Assembly (NCBI GenBank): GCA_018268105.1
Contig: JAFDXG010000172.1
Span: 62,001-126,000, forward strand
Origin: Bacteroidota bacterium
GTDB lineage: Bacteria; Bacteroidota; Bacteroidia; Chitinophagales; Chitinophagaceae
Length of the DNA: 64,000 bases
Direction of reading: 5' to 3'
Numbering within the stretch: the stretch's first letter is position 1; every line of letters begins with the position of its first letter. The translations under genes and the position numbers were made by a program. The notes below the pieces were generated by a model. That model was not told the origin of the DNA. It did not search any database and worked only from the letters and a program-made list of their open reading frames with translations. Shown in pieces: positions 1 through 8,370 of the stretch.

Positions 1-83
1 CGGCAGTGCTTGCATTTGTGGGATTTTTCCTTGCAGGATTTTATTATATTATAAAGAAAGGAGCATTGAGATGGGAAGATTAA
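1..83 (+). CDS. nuoA: NADH-quinone oxidoreductase subunit A, 3' end only
   Basis: The window opens inside a reading frame that can be read from base 3 to the TAA at 81-83. The 26 readable residues are a hydrophobic helix followed by YYIIKKGALRWED. That matches the usual end of NuoA (third membrane helix, then a K-K-G-A-L-x-W-E tail). NuoA is a small three-helix subunit of the membrane arm of complex I, next to NuoH and NuoJ, at the quinone entry. nuoB starts 57 bases downstream on the same strand, as in nearly all nuo operons. The start and the operon promoter lie outside the window. Confidence 0.85.
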   Translation, partial: AVLAFVGFFLAGFYYIIKKGALRWED

Positions 84-140
84 TTGACCTCAAACCCACA
101 CTGTGATTGAGTCGTATTTTGTGAAATTAAATTTTTTATT

Positions 141-731
141 ATGGCACGTCCGGTAAGATTTAACATAACACCTAAAGAAAGAGATAACAATGGATATATT
201 GGTTTGGCAGAAATGCCTCCTGGTCAAACCGGTGAGGGATTTTTTACTACCAAGCTGAGTGAAGTAGTAGGACTTGCAAGAAAGAATTCTTTATGGCCTT
301 TACCTTTTGCTACCTCCTGCTGTGGTATTGAATTTATGGCCACTATGGGTTCTCACTATGACCTGGGCCGGTTTGGTTCAGAAAGGATGGGATTTACCCC
401 CCGTCAATGTGATATGTTGATGGTAATGGGCACCATTGCTAAAAAAATGGGGCCTGTGCTCAGGCAGGTATATATACAAATGTCGGAACCACGCTGGGTG
501 ATGGCGGTTGGAGCCTGCGCTTCAAGTGGTGGTATTTTCGACAGCTATTCGGTATTGCAGGGAATAGATCAGATCATGCCTGTGGATGTGTATGTTCCCG
601 GTTGCCCACCACGTCCCGAAGCCATCCTGGATGGTGTACTGGCAATACAAGACCTTGTTCAAAACGAAAGCATACGCAGACGTAACAGCGACCACTACCA
701 GAAACTATTACTGAGCTATGGTATACAATAA
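141..731 (+). CDS. nuoB: NADH-quinone oxidoreductase subunit B
   Basis: NuoB carries iron-sulfur cluster N2, the last electron carrier before quinone, in the peripheral arm of complex I. The 196-residue protein shows the N2 ligands: tandem Cys60-Cys61 in TSCCGIEF, Cys125 in VGACASSGG and Cys155 in VPGCPPRPE. Length is normal (family about 160-220). The roughly 30 residues before the conserved core are a lineage-specific extension. The ATG at 141 is the first in frame. It sits between nuoA and nuoC in the standard order. Confidence 0.97.
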   Translation: MARPVRFNITPKERDNNGYIGLAEMPPGQTGEGFFTTKLSEVVGLARKNSLWPLPFATSCCGIEFMATMGSHYDLGRFGSERMGFTPRQCDMLMVMGTIAKKMGPVLRQVYIQMSEPRWVMAVGACASSGGIFDSYSVLQGIDQIMPVDVYVPGCPPRPEAILDGVLAIQDLVQNESIRRRNSDHYQKLLLSYGIQ

Positions 732-756
732 CCTTAGGATCATAATTTGAAAACTA

Positions 757-1272
757 ATGGAATTAACCAACGATCATATCAAACAAAGGCTGACAGAAAA
801 ATTTGGAGAGCAGGTAACCCATTTTACGGAACCATATGGGTTGCTCACATTTGAAGCACCAAAAGAAATGAACCTCAAAGTACTGCAATTTCTTTATGAT
901 GATCCGGAGCTTAAGTTTAAATTCCTCACCGACCTTCAGGCAGTACATTATCCCAATGATGCAGGAAGAGAATTGGCAGTAGTGTACCACCTGCATAATA
1001 TGACGGATAATGTAAGGTTGCGGTTTAAAATATTTACTGATATCGCAGTCCCCGATGTATTTACTGCAACTCAGCTATTCGCAAGTGCCAATTGGATGGA
1101 ACGGGAAACCTACGATTTTTTTGGTGTAAACTTTGTTGGTCATCCCAATCTGAAACGTATATTGAATGTAGATGAAATGGATTATTTTCCAATGAGAAAA
1201 GAATACCCATTGGAAGACCAAACCCGATCAGATAAAGATGATGAAATGTTTGGAAGAGGAGGAACAATTTAA
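757..1272 (+). CDS. nuoC: NADH-quinone oxidoreductase subunit C
   Basis: A 171-residue soluble subunit of the connecting module of complex I (30 kDa subunit). The family signature E-R-E-T-Y-D-F-F-G-V is at residues 115-124, followed by the conserved H-P-N-L-K-R-I-L and F-P-M-R-K-E-Y-P-L motifs. It is separate from NuoD here, unlike the NuoCD fusion of E. coli. The stop at 1270-1272 lies 10 bases before the preferred nuoD start, so the two are probably translationally coupled. Confidence 0.96.
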   Translation: MELTNDHIKQRLTEKFGEQVTHFTEPYGLLTFEAPKEMNLKVLQFLYDDPELKFKFLTDLQAVHYPNDAGRELAVVYHLHNMTDNVRLRFKIFTDIAVPDVFTATQLFASANWMERETYDFFGVNFVGHPNLKRILNVDEMDYFPMRKEYPLEDQTRSDKDDEMFGRGGTI

Positions 1273-1282
1273 AGCCAGAGTA

Positions 1283-2530
1283 ATGACAGAAGAATTATTA
1301 CAACATCCCAAAGAACAAAATATTAAGCTCCCCGAAGGATCTATTGAGAAGGAGACGACTACGCTTAATCTCGGACCGACGCATCCGGCTACCCACGGAG
1401 TCTTTCAGAATATACTGGAAGTAGATGGCGAGCGGGTTATCTCTGCAGAGTCTACCGTGGGTTATATACACAGGGCATTTGAAAAAATTGCAGAAAGAAG
1501 ACCACTATACCAGATTACCCCGCTAACCGACAGGTTGAATTATTGTTCCAGTCCAATCAACAATATGGGCTGGCACACTACCTGCGAAAAACTGCTGGGT
1601 ATAGAAATGCCCAAACGGGTGGATTATTTGCGTGTCATCATTATGGAACTGGCCCGTACTGCAGATCATATCATTTGCAACTCAGTAATTGGAGTAGATA
1701 CCGGAGCTCTTTCTGTATTCCTTTATGTAATGCAATACAGGGAGTTGATATATGAAATATGGGAGGAAATTTGCGGTTCAAGACTTACTACCAATATCGG
1801 CAGAATAGGAGGATTTGAAAGGAATTTTAATGCTACCGCCTGGCAGAAGCTGGAAAGATTTTTAAAAGAATTTCCAAAAGCATTAAAGGAGTTTGAAAAC
1901 CTCCTGCAACGCAACAGGATATTTATTGACCGTACCGTAGGTGCTGGTCCGATCAGCGCAGAACGGGCGCTGAACTATGGTTTCACCGGACCAAATTTAA
2001 GAGCCACAGGTGTAGATTATGACGTTCGGGTACATACACCCTATTGCAGCTACCAGGATTTTGAATTTAATATTCCGGTAGGCACCACCGGTGATGTATA
2101 CGACCGATGGCTGGTTCGCAACCAGGAAATGTGGGAATCATTAAAAATTATTGAACAGGCCTACCGGAAAATTCAGGAATTCAAAGGTGCAGATGCAGAA
2201 GTATATCATGCTAATGTGCCGGAGTATTACCTTCCTCCCAAAAACGAAGTATATACTACCATTGAGGCATTAATATGGCATTTTAAAATAATCATGGGTG
2301 AAACAAATATACCCGCAGGAGAAGTTTGGCACAGTGTGGAAGGAGCTAATGGTGAATTAGGTTTTTACCTCATCAGCGATGGTGGACGTTCACCTTACAG
2401 ATTACATTTCAGGAGGCCCTGTTTTGTATATTATCAGGCTTACCCTGAACTGATCAAAGACGCGATGCTGGCAGATGCTGTAGTTGTAATGAGCAGTCTA
2501 AATCTGATTGCAGGAGAAATGGATGCATAA
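1283..2530 (+). CDS. nuoD: NADH-quinone oxidoreductase subunit D
   Basis: The 49 kDa subunit, a relative of NiFe-hydrogenase large subunits that has lost the metal site and forms the quinone pocket with NuoB. From ATG 1283 it has 415 residues, the family norm. The signature LNLGPTHPATHG is at 28-39, with the loop histidines His34 and His38 that contact quinone. The C-terminus ends ...NLIAGEMDA, a variant of the usual G-E-V-D-R end. The frame stays open to an ATG at 1238 inside nuoC, but those 15 extra residues overlap nuoC and look unlike the family, so 1283 is preferred. Confidence 0.96.
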   Translation: MTEELLQHPKEQNIKLPEGSIEKETTTLNLGPTHPATHGVFQNILEVDGERVISAESTVGYIHRAFEKIAERRPLYQITPLTDRLNYCSSPINNMGWHTTCEKLLGIEMPKRVDYLRVIIMELARTADHIICNSVIGVDTGALSVFLYVMQYRELIYEIWEEICGSRLTTNIGRIGGFERNFNATAWQKLERFLKEFPKALKEFENLLQRNRIFIDRTVGAGPISAERALNYGFTGPNLRATGVDYDVRVHTPYCSYQDFEFNIPVGTTGDVYDRWLVRNQEMWESLKIIEQAYRKIQEFKGADAEVYHANVPEYYLPPKNEVYTTIEALIWHFKIIMGETNIPAGEVWHSVEGANGELGFYLISDGGRSPYRLHFRRPCFVYYQAYPELIKDAMLADAVVVMSSLNLIAGEMDA

Positions 2531-2533
2531 TTC

Positions 2534-2557
2534 AATTTGAAAATTTGAAAATTTGAA
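2534..2557 (+). repeat. Triple 8-bp tandem repeat in the nuoD-nuoE spacer
   Basis: Three exact copies of aatttgaa lie back to back and end one base before the nuoE ATG, so they occupy the place of the ribosome binding site. No purine-rich Shine-Dalgarno is seen. Bacteroidota often initiate without one. The copy number could change by slippage and alter the leader of nuoE; this is inference. Confidence 0.7.
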
Positions 2558-2558
2558 A

Positions 2559-3053
2559 ATGAAATTTTCGGAAGAAAAATTAAAAAAGGTAGATGACATT
2601 ATAGCACGCTACCCCGAAGGGAGACAAAAAAGCGCCCTGCTACCCGTATTGCATCTTGCACAGGAACAATTCGGTTGGCTCAGTGTTGAGACCATGGACT
2701 ATGTAGCATCGCTTTTAAAACTTGAACCTATTGAAGTGTACGAAGTTGCTACATTCTATTCGATGTATAATCTCAAACCCGTGGGAAAATATATGTTTGA
2801 AGTGTGTCAAACGGGGCCTTGCATGATTAAGGGAAGTGATGATATCATTGCATATATAGGACAAAAACTTGGCATAAAACCCGGAGAAACAACCGCTGAT
2901 GGTTTATTTACACTCAAAACAGTGGAATGCCTCGGCGCCTGCGGGTATGCTCCAATGATGCAATTAGGTAAATTCTATAAAGAACATCTTACCAAAGAAA
3001 AAGTAGATGCAATTATAGATGAATGCCGGAAGAGTACGGCAATGAATAATTAA
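2559..3053 (+). CDS. nuoE: NADH-quinone oxidoreductase subunit E
   Basis: The 24 kDa thioredoxin-fold subunit of the NADH dehydrogenase module. Cluster N1a (2Fe-2S) ligands are Cys83 and Cys88 in CQTGPC, and Cys124 and Cys128 in CLGAC. It is 164 residues long, normal for the family. The ATG at 2559 is preferred; a TTG at 2553 in the same frame lies in a short tandem repeat (aatttgaa x3, 2534-2557) that makes up most of the 28-base gap to nuoD. It forms the NADH-oxidising head with NuoF and NuoG. Confidence 0.96.
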   Translation: MKFSEEKLKKVDDIIARYPEGRQKSALLPVLHLAQEQFGWLSVETMDYVASLLKLEPIEVYEVATFYSMYNLKPVGKYMFEVCQTGPCMIKGSDDIIAYIGQKLGIKPGETTADGLFTLKTVECLGACGYAPMMQLGKFYKEHLTKEKVDAIIDECRKSTAMNN

Positions 3054-3078
3054 CGAAAGTGTTGCAATAAAAATAAAC

Positions 3079-4428
3079 ATGGGAGTTAAATTACTGCTTG
3101 ATAAAGCACACATAGAGGGAATCCGTTATTTCGATGTATATCGCAAAAATGGCGGATATACAAGTGTGGAAAAGGCGCTGAAGATGACGCCTGAAGCCAT
3201 TGTTGAAGATGTAAAAAAAAGCGGTTTGCGTGGCCGCGGGGGAGCCGGATTCCCTACCGGATTGAAATGGAGTTTTATTGCCAAACCCGAAGGCATACCC
3301 CGTCACCTGGTATGTAATGCAGATGAAAGCGAACCTGGTACATTTAAGGATCGCTACCTGATGGAGTTTATCCCGCATTTGTTAATTGAGGGTTTGATTG
3401 TCAGCTCCTATGCACTCGGCAGCAATGCAACATATATTTATATCCGTGGTGAATATGCCTGGATTCCTGATATACTAGAACAGGCAATATCCGAAGCCAA
3501 AGCAAATGGTTTTCTTGGAAAGAATATATTAGGTTCAGGATTTGATTGTGAGATATATGTGCAACGGGGTGCAGGCGCTTATATCTGTGGTGAAGAAACT
3601 GCTTTGATCGAATCACTCGAAGGTAAAAGAGGCAACCCCCGTATCAAACCTCCTTTCCCGGCATTAAAAGGGGTGTGGGACAGACCAACAGTGGTAAATA
3701 ACGTGGAGACACTTTGCGCTGTAGTTCCAATTATCAATATGGGGGGTGAAGAATATGCTAAGATTGGTGTGGGACGCTCCACAGGTACCAAATTAATATC
3801 AGCCTGCGGAAATATCAATAAACCGGGGGTATACGAAATTGATATGACTATCAGTGTGGAAGAATTTATTTACAGTGATGAATACTGTGGAGGCATAGCT
3901 AATGGTAAAAGATTAAAAGCATGTATACCCGGCGGATCTTCCGTCCCTATATTACCTGCTAATCTTTTATTGAAAACTGCAAAGGGCGAAACGAGGTATA
4001 TGAATTATGAAAGCCTGAGCGATGGCGGATTTGCAACCGGAAGTATGATGGGAAGTGGAGGTTTTATAGTATATGATGAAGACCAGTGTATAGTAAAGAA
4101 CACCTATACTTTTGCAAGGTTTTACCGCCACGAAAGTTGCGGGCAGTGCAGCCCCTGCCGTGAAGGAACACTCTGGATGGATAAGATTTTGAAGAATATA
4201 GAGACCGGCAAAGGAAAAATGAGTGATATTGATTTGTTGTGGGATGTACAGCGTAAGATAGAGGGCAATACCATTTGTCCGCTGGGGGATGCTGCAGCCT
4301 GGCCTGTTGCAGCAGCTATACGTCATTTCCGGGATGAATTTGAGTGGCATGTGCTGAATCCGGAGGAATGCTTAAAACGCAATTATGGACTGGCACATTA
4401 TGCAGATGCGAGAGAAGTGGTAGCGTGA
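3079..4428 (+). CDS. nuoF: NADH-quinone oxidoreductase subunit F
   Basis: The 51 kDa subunit, where NADH passes a hydride to FMN. Visible motifs in 449 residues: RGRGGAGFPTG at 51-61 (NADH/FMN glycine-rich loop), CNADESEPGTFKDR at 79-92 (FMN), GAGAYICGEETALIESLEG from 164, and N3 4Fe-4S ligands Cys354, Cys357 and Cys360 in SCGQCSPCREG plus Cys400 in NTICPLGD. Length is normal. It follows nuoE by 25 bases. The next nuo gene is 542 bases away because a GxxExxY gene and its flanking inverted arms sit between. Confidence 0.97.
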   Translation: MGVKLLLDKAHIEGIRYFDVYRKNGGYTSVEKALKMTPEAIVEDVKKSGLRGRGGAGFPTGLKWSFIAKPEGIPRHLVCNADESEPGTFKDRYLMEFIPHLLIEGLIVSSYALGSNATYIYIRGEYAWIPDILEQAISEAKANGFLGKNILGSGFDCEIYVQRGAGAYICGEETALIESLEGKRGNPRIKPPFPALKGVWDRPTVVNNVETLCAVVPIINMGGEEYAKIGVGRSTGTKLISACGNINKPGVYEIDMTISVEEFIYSDEYCGGIANGKRLKACIPGGSSVPILPANLLLKTAKGETRYMNYESLSDGGFATGSMMGSGGFIVYDEDQCIVKNTYTFARFYRHESCGQCSPCREGTLWMDKILKNIETGKGKMSDIDLLWDVQRKIEGNTICPLGDAAAWPVAAAIRHFRDEFEWHVLNPEECLKRNYGLAHYADAREVVA

Positions 4429-4433
4429 GAGGG

Positions 4434-4464
4434 GTTTCTCGCGGCGAACGCAACGGAGCAGCGA
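4434..4464 (+). repeat. Left arm of a long inverted repeat around the GxxExxY gene
   Basis: Six bases after the nuoF stop begins a 31-base arm that pairs with 4933-4963. Its core is gcgaacgcaacg at 4444-4455. As RNA, 26 positions pair canonically, four pair as G-U (transition differences) and one is a T-T mismatch at 4439/4958. The two arms enclose the whole GxxExxY gene. Confidence 0.7.
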
Positions 4465-4545
4465 TAATACGAACAATACACGATATCTAAACTTGAGATG
4501 CGGTATTAAATTATTACAAACGCTGTGATAATAAACAACTAACCG

Positions 4546-4923
4546 ATGAACGAGAACGAAGTTGCTACCTTTGCTCTTGACATAGCATTCAATATCCACA
4601 GGAAATTTGGCCCTGGGCTTTTTGAAAGTGTATACGAAGAAGTTTTCTGCTATGAACTTAGCAAAAAAGAAGTTCTATTTACAAGACAGCAGGGAATTCC
4701 ATTGATGCACGAGGATATAAAATTGGAAGCAGGTTTTAGAGCAGATGTAATAATTGACAATAAAGTAATTGTTAAAATCAAAAGCATTGAAGCTTTAGCC
4801 AACATTCATTATAAACAGTTATTAACCTATTTGAAATTGTCTGGCTTGAAGCTTGGTCTATTAATCAACTTTAATGTAGTGTTATTGAAAGATGGCATAC
4901 ATAGGATAGCAAACAAATTATAA
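4546..4923 (+). CDS. GxxExxY family protein (PDDEXK-like) inside the nuo operon
   Basis: A 125-residue protein with the name-giving motif at GLFESVY (24-30). A PD-(D/E)XK-like core follows: Arg66-Asp67 in GFRADVII, then VIVKIKS at 74-80, then the conserved YKQLLTYLK at 89-97. Family members usually read V-I-V-E-x-K in the core; here residue 77 is Lys (codon AAA) instead of the acidic residue, so nuclease activity may be lost. The biological role of the family is not established. It has no link to complex I. It lies in the same orientation as nuo and is bracketed by long inverted arms, which suggests insertion as a unit. ATG 4546 is the clear start. Confidence 0.85.
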   Translation: MNENEVATFALDIAFNIHRKFGPGLFESVYEEVFCYELSKKEVLFTRQQGIPLMHEDIKLEAGFRADVIIDNKVIVKIKSIEALANIHYKQLLTYLKLSGLKLGLLINFNVVLLKDGIHRIANKL

Positions 4924-4932
4924 GCCGCAGCT

Positions 4933-4963
4933 TCGCTGTTTCGTTGCGTTCGTTGCGTGAAAC
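4933..4963 (+). repeat. Right arm of the inverted repeat around the GxxExxY gene
   Basis: This 31-base arm starts 9 bases after the GxxExxY stop and ends 7 bases before nuoG. It is complementary to 4434-4464 with only G-U wobbles plus one T-T mismatch, and ends in gtgaaac. The nuoG ribosome entry region lies directly beside it, so pairing of the arms in the transcript could affect nuoG translation. Confidence 0.7.
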
Positions 4964-4970
4964 AAATATT

Positions 4971-6095
4971 ATGGCTGAAGAAAAAAAATTATTTAAAGTT
5001 ACCATTGATGGTATTACAATAGAAGTAGAACCAGGTACTACCATCCTCAATGCCGCAAGACAAATTGGAGGCGAGGTAACCCCTCCTGCTATGTGTTATT
5101 ACACCAAACTAAAGAATAGTGGTGGAAAATGCCGCACCTGCCTGGTAGAAGTAGCCGCAGGGTCAACAGCAGATCCCAGACCGATGCCCAAACTGGTAGC
5201 ATCCTGCAGAACAACAGTTATGGATGGAATGGTAGTAAAAAACACCAGCAGTGAAAGGGTGCTGGATGCCAGAGAAGGTGTGGTGGAGTTTTTGCTTATT
5301 AATCATCCTATTGACTGCCCCATCTGTGATCAGGCCGGTGAGTGCGATTTACAGGATCTGAGCTATGCCCACGGCGCCGATGCATCCCGCTTTGATTTCC
5401 AAAAAAGAACATTTATCAAACACGACCTGGGACCCTATATCCAGTTACACATGACAAGGTGTATCATGTGTTATCGTTGTGTATTTGTTGCCGACCAGGT
5501 GACCAATAAAAGAGTACACGGCGTACTGGAAAGAGGAGATCATGCAGAAATAGCCACTTATATAGAAAAGGCCCTTGATAATGATTTTATCGGAAATGTA
5601 ATTGATGTATGTCCGGTTGGCGCATTAACTGATAAAACCTTCCGCTTTAAAAACCGTGTATGGTTTACCAAACCGGTAAAAGCTCATCGAGATTGCAGTA
5701 AATGCTGCGGAAAAGTACACGCATGGTTAAGAGGTGATGAAATATTGCGGGTAACCGGACGTAAGGACAAATGGGGAGAAGTGGAGGACTGGATTTGTAA
5801 TGAGTGCCGTTTTGAAAAGAAAAATGTAAAAGATTGGGTCATAGAAGGACCCGCAGAAATTAATCGTCATTCGGTAATTTCACAGGGACACTATTCAGGT
5901 AAGATAGGAACCACAAAACCCAATGATACTTTCAGCAAGGTGATGAATGGCAGGCAGCCGAAAACATTGATGAATATCCATGATATAAGCCAGGTAAATC
6001 TGCCCGGACTCAATCTGGCAGCAATTCCAGGACCGGCACATTCCACTGACTTTGATAAAGCAAACCAAAAAGCACTTCCTAAAAAAGAAGATTAA
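4971..6095 (+). CDS. nuoG: NADH-quinone oxidoreductase subunit G, short form
   Basis: The iron-sulfur subunit of the NADH module. From ATG 4971 it has 374 residues, against 700-900 in E. coli or Thermus. Ligands seen: N1b 2Fe-2S Cys42, Cys54, Cys57 and Cys79; N5 His112, Cys116, Cys119 and Cys125; N4 Cys164, Cys167, Cys170 and Cys214. A further Cys set (242, 245, 246, 276, 279) resembles the Fe4S4 region that opens the molybdopterin-like domain, but that large domain is absent. Shortened NuoG is known in Bacteroidota complex I. A TTG start at 4944 would place the start inside the right inverted arm, so ATG is preferred. Confidence 0.93.
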   Translation: MAEEKKLFKVTIDGITIEVEPGTTILNAARQIGGEVTPPAMCYYTKLKNSGGKCRTCLVEVAAGSTADPRPMPKLVASCRTTVMDGMVVKNTSSERVLDAREGVVEFLLINHPIDCPICDQAGECDLQDLSYAHGADASRFDFQKRTFIKHDLGPYIQLHMTRCIMCYRCVFVADQVTNKRVHGVLERGDHAEIATYIEKALDNDFIGNVIDVCPVGALTDKTFRFKNRVWFTKPVKAHRDCSKCCGKVHAWLRGDEILRVTGRKDKWGEVEDWICNECRFEKKNVKDWVIEGPAEINRHSVISQGHYSGKIGTTKPNDTFSKVMNGRQPKTLMNIHDISQVNLPGLNLAAIPGPAHSTDFDKANQKALPKKED

Positions 6096-6136
6096 AAGAA
6101 AATTATTGACCGTATAGAACACTAGAATATTATTGT

Positions 6137-7189
6137 ATGATATTACTTACTATAGACTGGGCTTATACCATAGAAAAAATGGTTCTCATCGCCATCGTCA
6201 TTTCTGCTTCTCTGCTGATAGCGATGTATGCCACTTATGCCGAGCGCAAAATAGCCGGGGTAATGCAGGACAGACGAGGGCCTAACAGGGCCGGTCCTTT
6301 TGGTATACTTCAGCCGCTGGCAGACGGCATTAAGCTTTTTTTTAAGGAAGAGATCATTCCCAATAACTCCAACAGGTGGTTGTTCGTACTCGGTCCTTGC
6401 CTGGCAATGCTTACAGCAATGATGACCTCAGCAATCATTCCCTGGGGCAGCACAATCGAAATAGGAGGAAGAACAATTTCACTTCAAATAGCAGACATTA
6501 ATATTGGTATCCTTTACATTTTTGGTGTGGTAAGTATGGGGGTGTATGGTATTATGATTGGTGGCTGGGCAAGTAACAATAAATTTTCATTAATGGCAGC
6601 CTTACGTGGTGCCAGCCAGGCGATAAGTTATGAACTGGCTATGGGTTTATCTCTCATTGCTTTATTAATGCTAACAGGTTCTCTCAGCCTGAAAACCATT
6701 GTAGAACAACAGATCAATGGTCATTTCTGGAATATCGTTTATCAGCCGCTTGGATTCCTGATATTTTTTGTTTGTGCACTGGCAGAATGTAACCGGGCTC
6801 CATTTGATCTGCCCGAAGCCGAAAGTGAACTAAATATGGGATATCATCAGGAATACTCTTCCATGAAATTAGGTTTTTACCTATTTGCAGAATATATCAA
6901 TATGTTTATCAGTTGCGCCGTTATAGCTACCCTGTTTTTCGGCGGATACGATATGCCTTTCGTAGATGAATCACAACTAAGCGGCGTTACCGCATTGCTA
7001 ACTGGACTTGTGGCACTGTTTGGCAAAACCTTTATACTCATTTTTGTTTTTATGTGGATCAGGTGGACGCTTCCCCGCTTCAGATACGATCAGTTGATGA
7101 ATCTGGGGTGGAAAGGTCTTATACCTTTGGCATTGTTAAATATGGTTATTACCGGAGCCGTAGTATTATTTACTATGAAAACTCCCTGA
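6137..7189 (+). CDS. nuoH: NADH-quinone oxidoreductase subunit H
   Basis: Membrane subunit (about 8-9 helices, 350 residues) linking the quinone site to the proton-pumping arm. Conserved pieces: YAERKIAGVMQDRRGPNRAG near residues 34-53 followed by LQPLADGIKLFFKEE, and CNRAPFDLPEAESEL near 224-238. The usual E-T-N-R-A-P-F-D-L-P reads E-C-N-R-A-P-F-D-L-P here, a small change beside the quinone tunnel loop. It sits between nuoG and nuoI as expected. Confidence 0.97.
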   Translation: MILLTIDWAYTIEKMVLIAIVISASLLIAMYATYAERKIAGVMQDRRGPNRAGPFGILQPLADGIKLFFKEEIIPNNSNRWLFVLGPCLAMLTAMMTSAIIPWGSTIEIGGRTISLQIADINIGILYIFGVVSMGVYGIMIGGWASNNKFSLMAALRGASQAISYELAMGLSLIALLMLTGSLSLKTIVEQQINGHFWNIVYQPLGFLIFFVCALAECNRAPFDLPEAESELNMGYHQEYSSMKLGFYLFAEYINMFISCAVIATLFFGGYDMPFVDESQLSGVTALLTGLVALFGKTFILIFVFMWIRWTLPRFRYDQLMNLGWKGLIPLALLNMVITGAVVLFTMKTP

Positions 7190-7271
7190 TTTAATTGGGT
7201 TGTATAGATGATAAAAATACTTTTGTACAACTTTTTTACAATTTCCCGGGTAGTGGAATAAAAAAGAAGAA

Positions 7272-7826
7272 ATGCAGGCATTAACACAAAGAGCTAAACC
7301 GGTTGACAGAAGACCGATGAACTGGATAGAAAAGATATACCTCTGGAATATCTTCAAGGGTATGCTCATTACTTTCAAACATATTTTTAAGAAAAAAGTT
7401 ACTATACAATACCCCGAGCAAAAAAGGCCCTTCAGCCCGGTGTTCAGGGGATTGCATATCTTAAACCGCGATGAAGAAGGACGTGAGCGCTGTACAGCAT
7501 GCGGGCTTTGTGCAGTTGCCTGCCCTGCAGAAGCTATCACAATGGAAGCTGCCGAAAGATTACCTAATGAAGAAAATTTATACCGCGAAGAAAAATATGC
7601 GGCCCGCTATGAAATCAATATGCTCCGCTGCATTTTCTGCGGTCTTTGTGAAGAAGCATGCCCTAAAGATGCCATTTATCTGAGTGAGACTTTTGCTCCG
7701 GCTAATTACAGCAGAAAAAGTTTTATTTACAGTAAAAACGATCTGCTGATACCAGATCCGAAAACACAACCTGAAGAGTTTAATATTGCTAAAGGTTTGA
7801 TAGAAAAAAAGAAAATATCCAAATAA
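7272..7826 (+). CDS. nuoI: NADH-quinone oxidoreductase subunit I
   Basis: A ferredoxin-like subunit with clusters N6a and N6b, passing electrons from NuoG to NuoB. The 184 residues contain two CxxCxxCxxxCP motifs, Cys74/77/80/84 and Cys120/123/126/130, with the fold N-x-C-I-F-C-G-L-C before the second. The N-terminal 45 residues hold the amphipathic membrane anchor. The 82-base gap after nuoH is the largest around here and holds no clear signal. Confidence 0.97.
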   Translation: MQALTQRAKPVDRRPMNWIEKIYLWNIFKGMLITFKHIFKKKVTIQYPEQKRPFSPVFRGLHILNRDEEGRERCTACGLCAVACPAEAITMEAAERLPNEENLYREEKYAARYEINMLRCIFCGLCEEACPKDAIYLSETFAPANYSRKSFIYSKNDLLIPDPKTQPEEFNIAKGLIEKKKISK

Positions 7827-7859
7827 TTCAACAAACACCAAAACGAAGGAACTACAATA

Positions 7860-8357
7860 ATGGGAATAACACAATTACTTTTTTGGTTGCTCACGGTAAT
7901 GACACTCGGCAGTGCCCTGATGGTTATTTTCAGCAAAAATCCGGTGCACAGTATTTTGTGGTTAATAGTTACCTTTTTCTCTATTTCCGGACATTATATT
8001 TTACTTAATGCGCAGTTTCTTGCTATAGTTAATATCATTGTATATGCAGGAGCCATTATGGTGTTGTTTCTGTTTGTCGTCATGCTGATGAACCTGAATG
8101 AAAGTTCATCACCGGTAAAAAATAAATGGCTGCGTTTTGCCGGAGTAATATCGGGAGGAAGTTTACTGCTGGTGATGGTAGGCGCATTGAAAGATACAGA
8201 GAGTATGCAAAAAGAAATACTGATGAATACAGGCAATATAGGTTTGATCAATAACCTGGGGACAGTGTTGTTTAAAGATTATGTATTACCCTTTGAGATC
8301 AGCAGTGTATTATTTCTGAGTGCAATGGTAGGCGCTGTGGTAATTGGGAAGAAGTAG
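7860..8357 (+). CDS. nuoJ: NADH-quinone oxidoreductase subunit J
   Basis: Five-helix membrane subunit of 165 residues. The conserved helix-3 region reads FLAIVNIIVYAGAIMVLFLFVVMLMNL near residues 53-79, the pi-bulge helix that moves during coupling in complex I. Length is normal. It is followed by nuoK after 13 bases. Confidence 0.96.
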   Translation: MGITQLLFWLLTVMTLGSALMVIFSKNPVHSILWLIVTFFSISGHYILLNAQFLAIVNIIVYAGAIMVLFLFVVMLMNLNESSSPVKNKWLRFAGVISGGSLLLVMVGALKDTESMQKEILMNTGNIGLINNLGTVLFKDYVLPFEISSVLFLSAMVGAVVIGKK

Positions 8358-8370
8358 CTAAAAAAAGATT

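Noticed and set aside
1238..1282. Upstream start for nuoD
   Set aside because: It overlaps nuoC and would add 15 residues unlike NuoD; the ATG at 1283 gives the family length.
4434..4963. Insertion sequence with transposase
   Set aside because: The enclosed gene is not a transposase and no target duplication was seen at the ends; I keep it as an inverted-repeat unit of unknown mobility.
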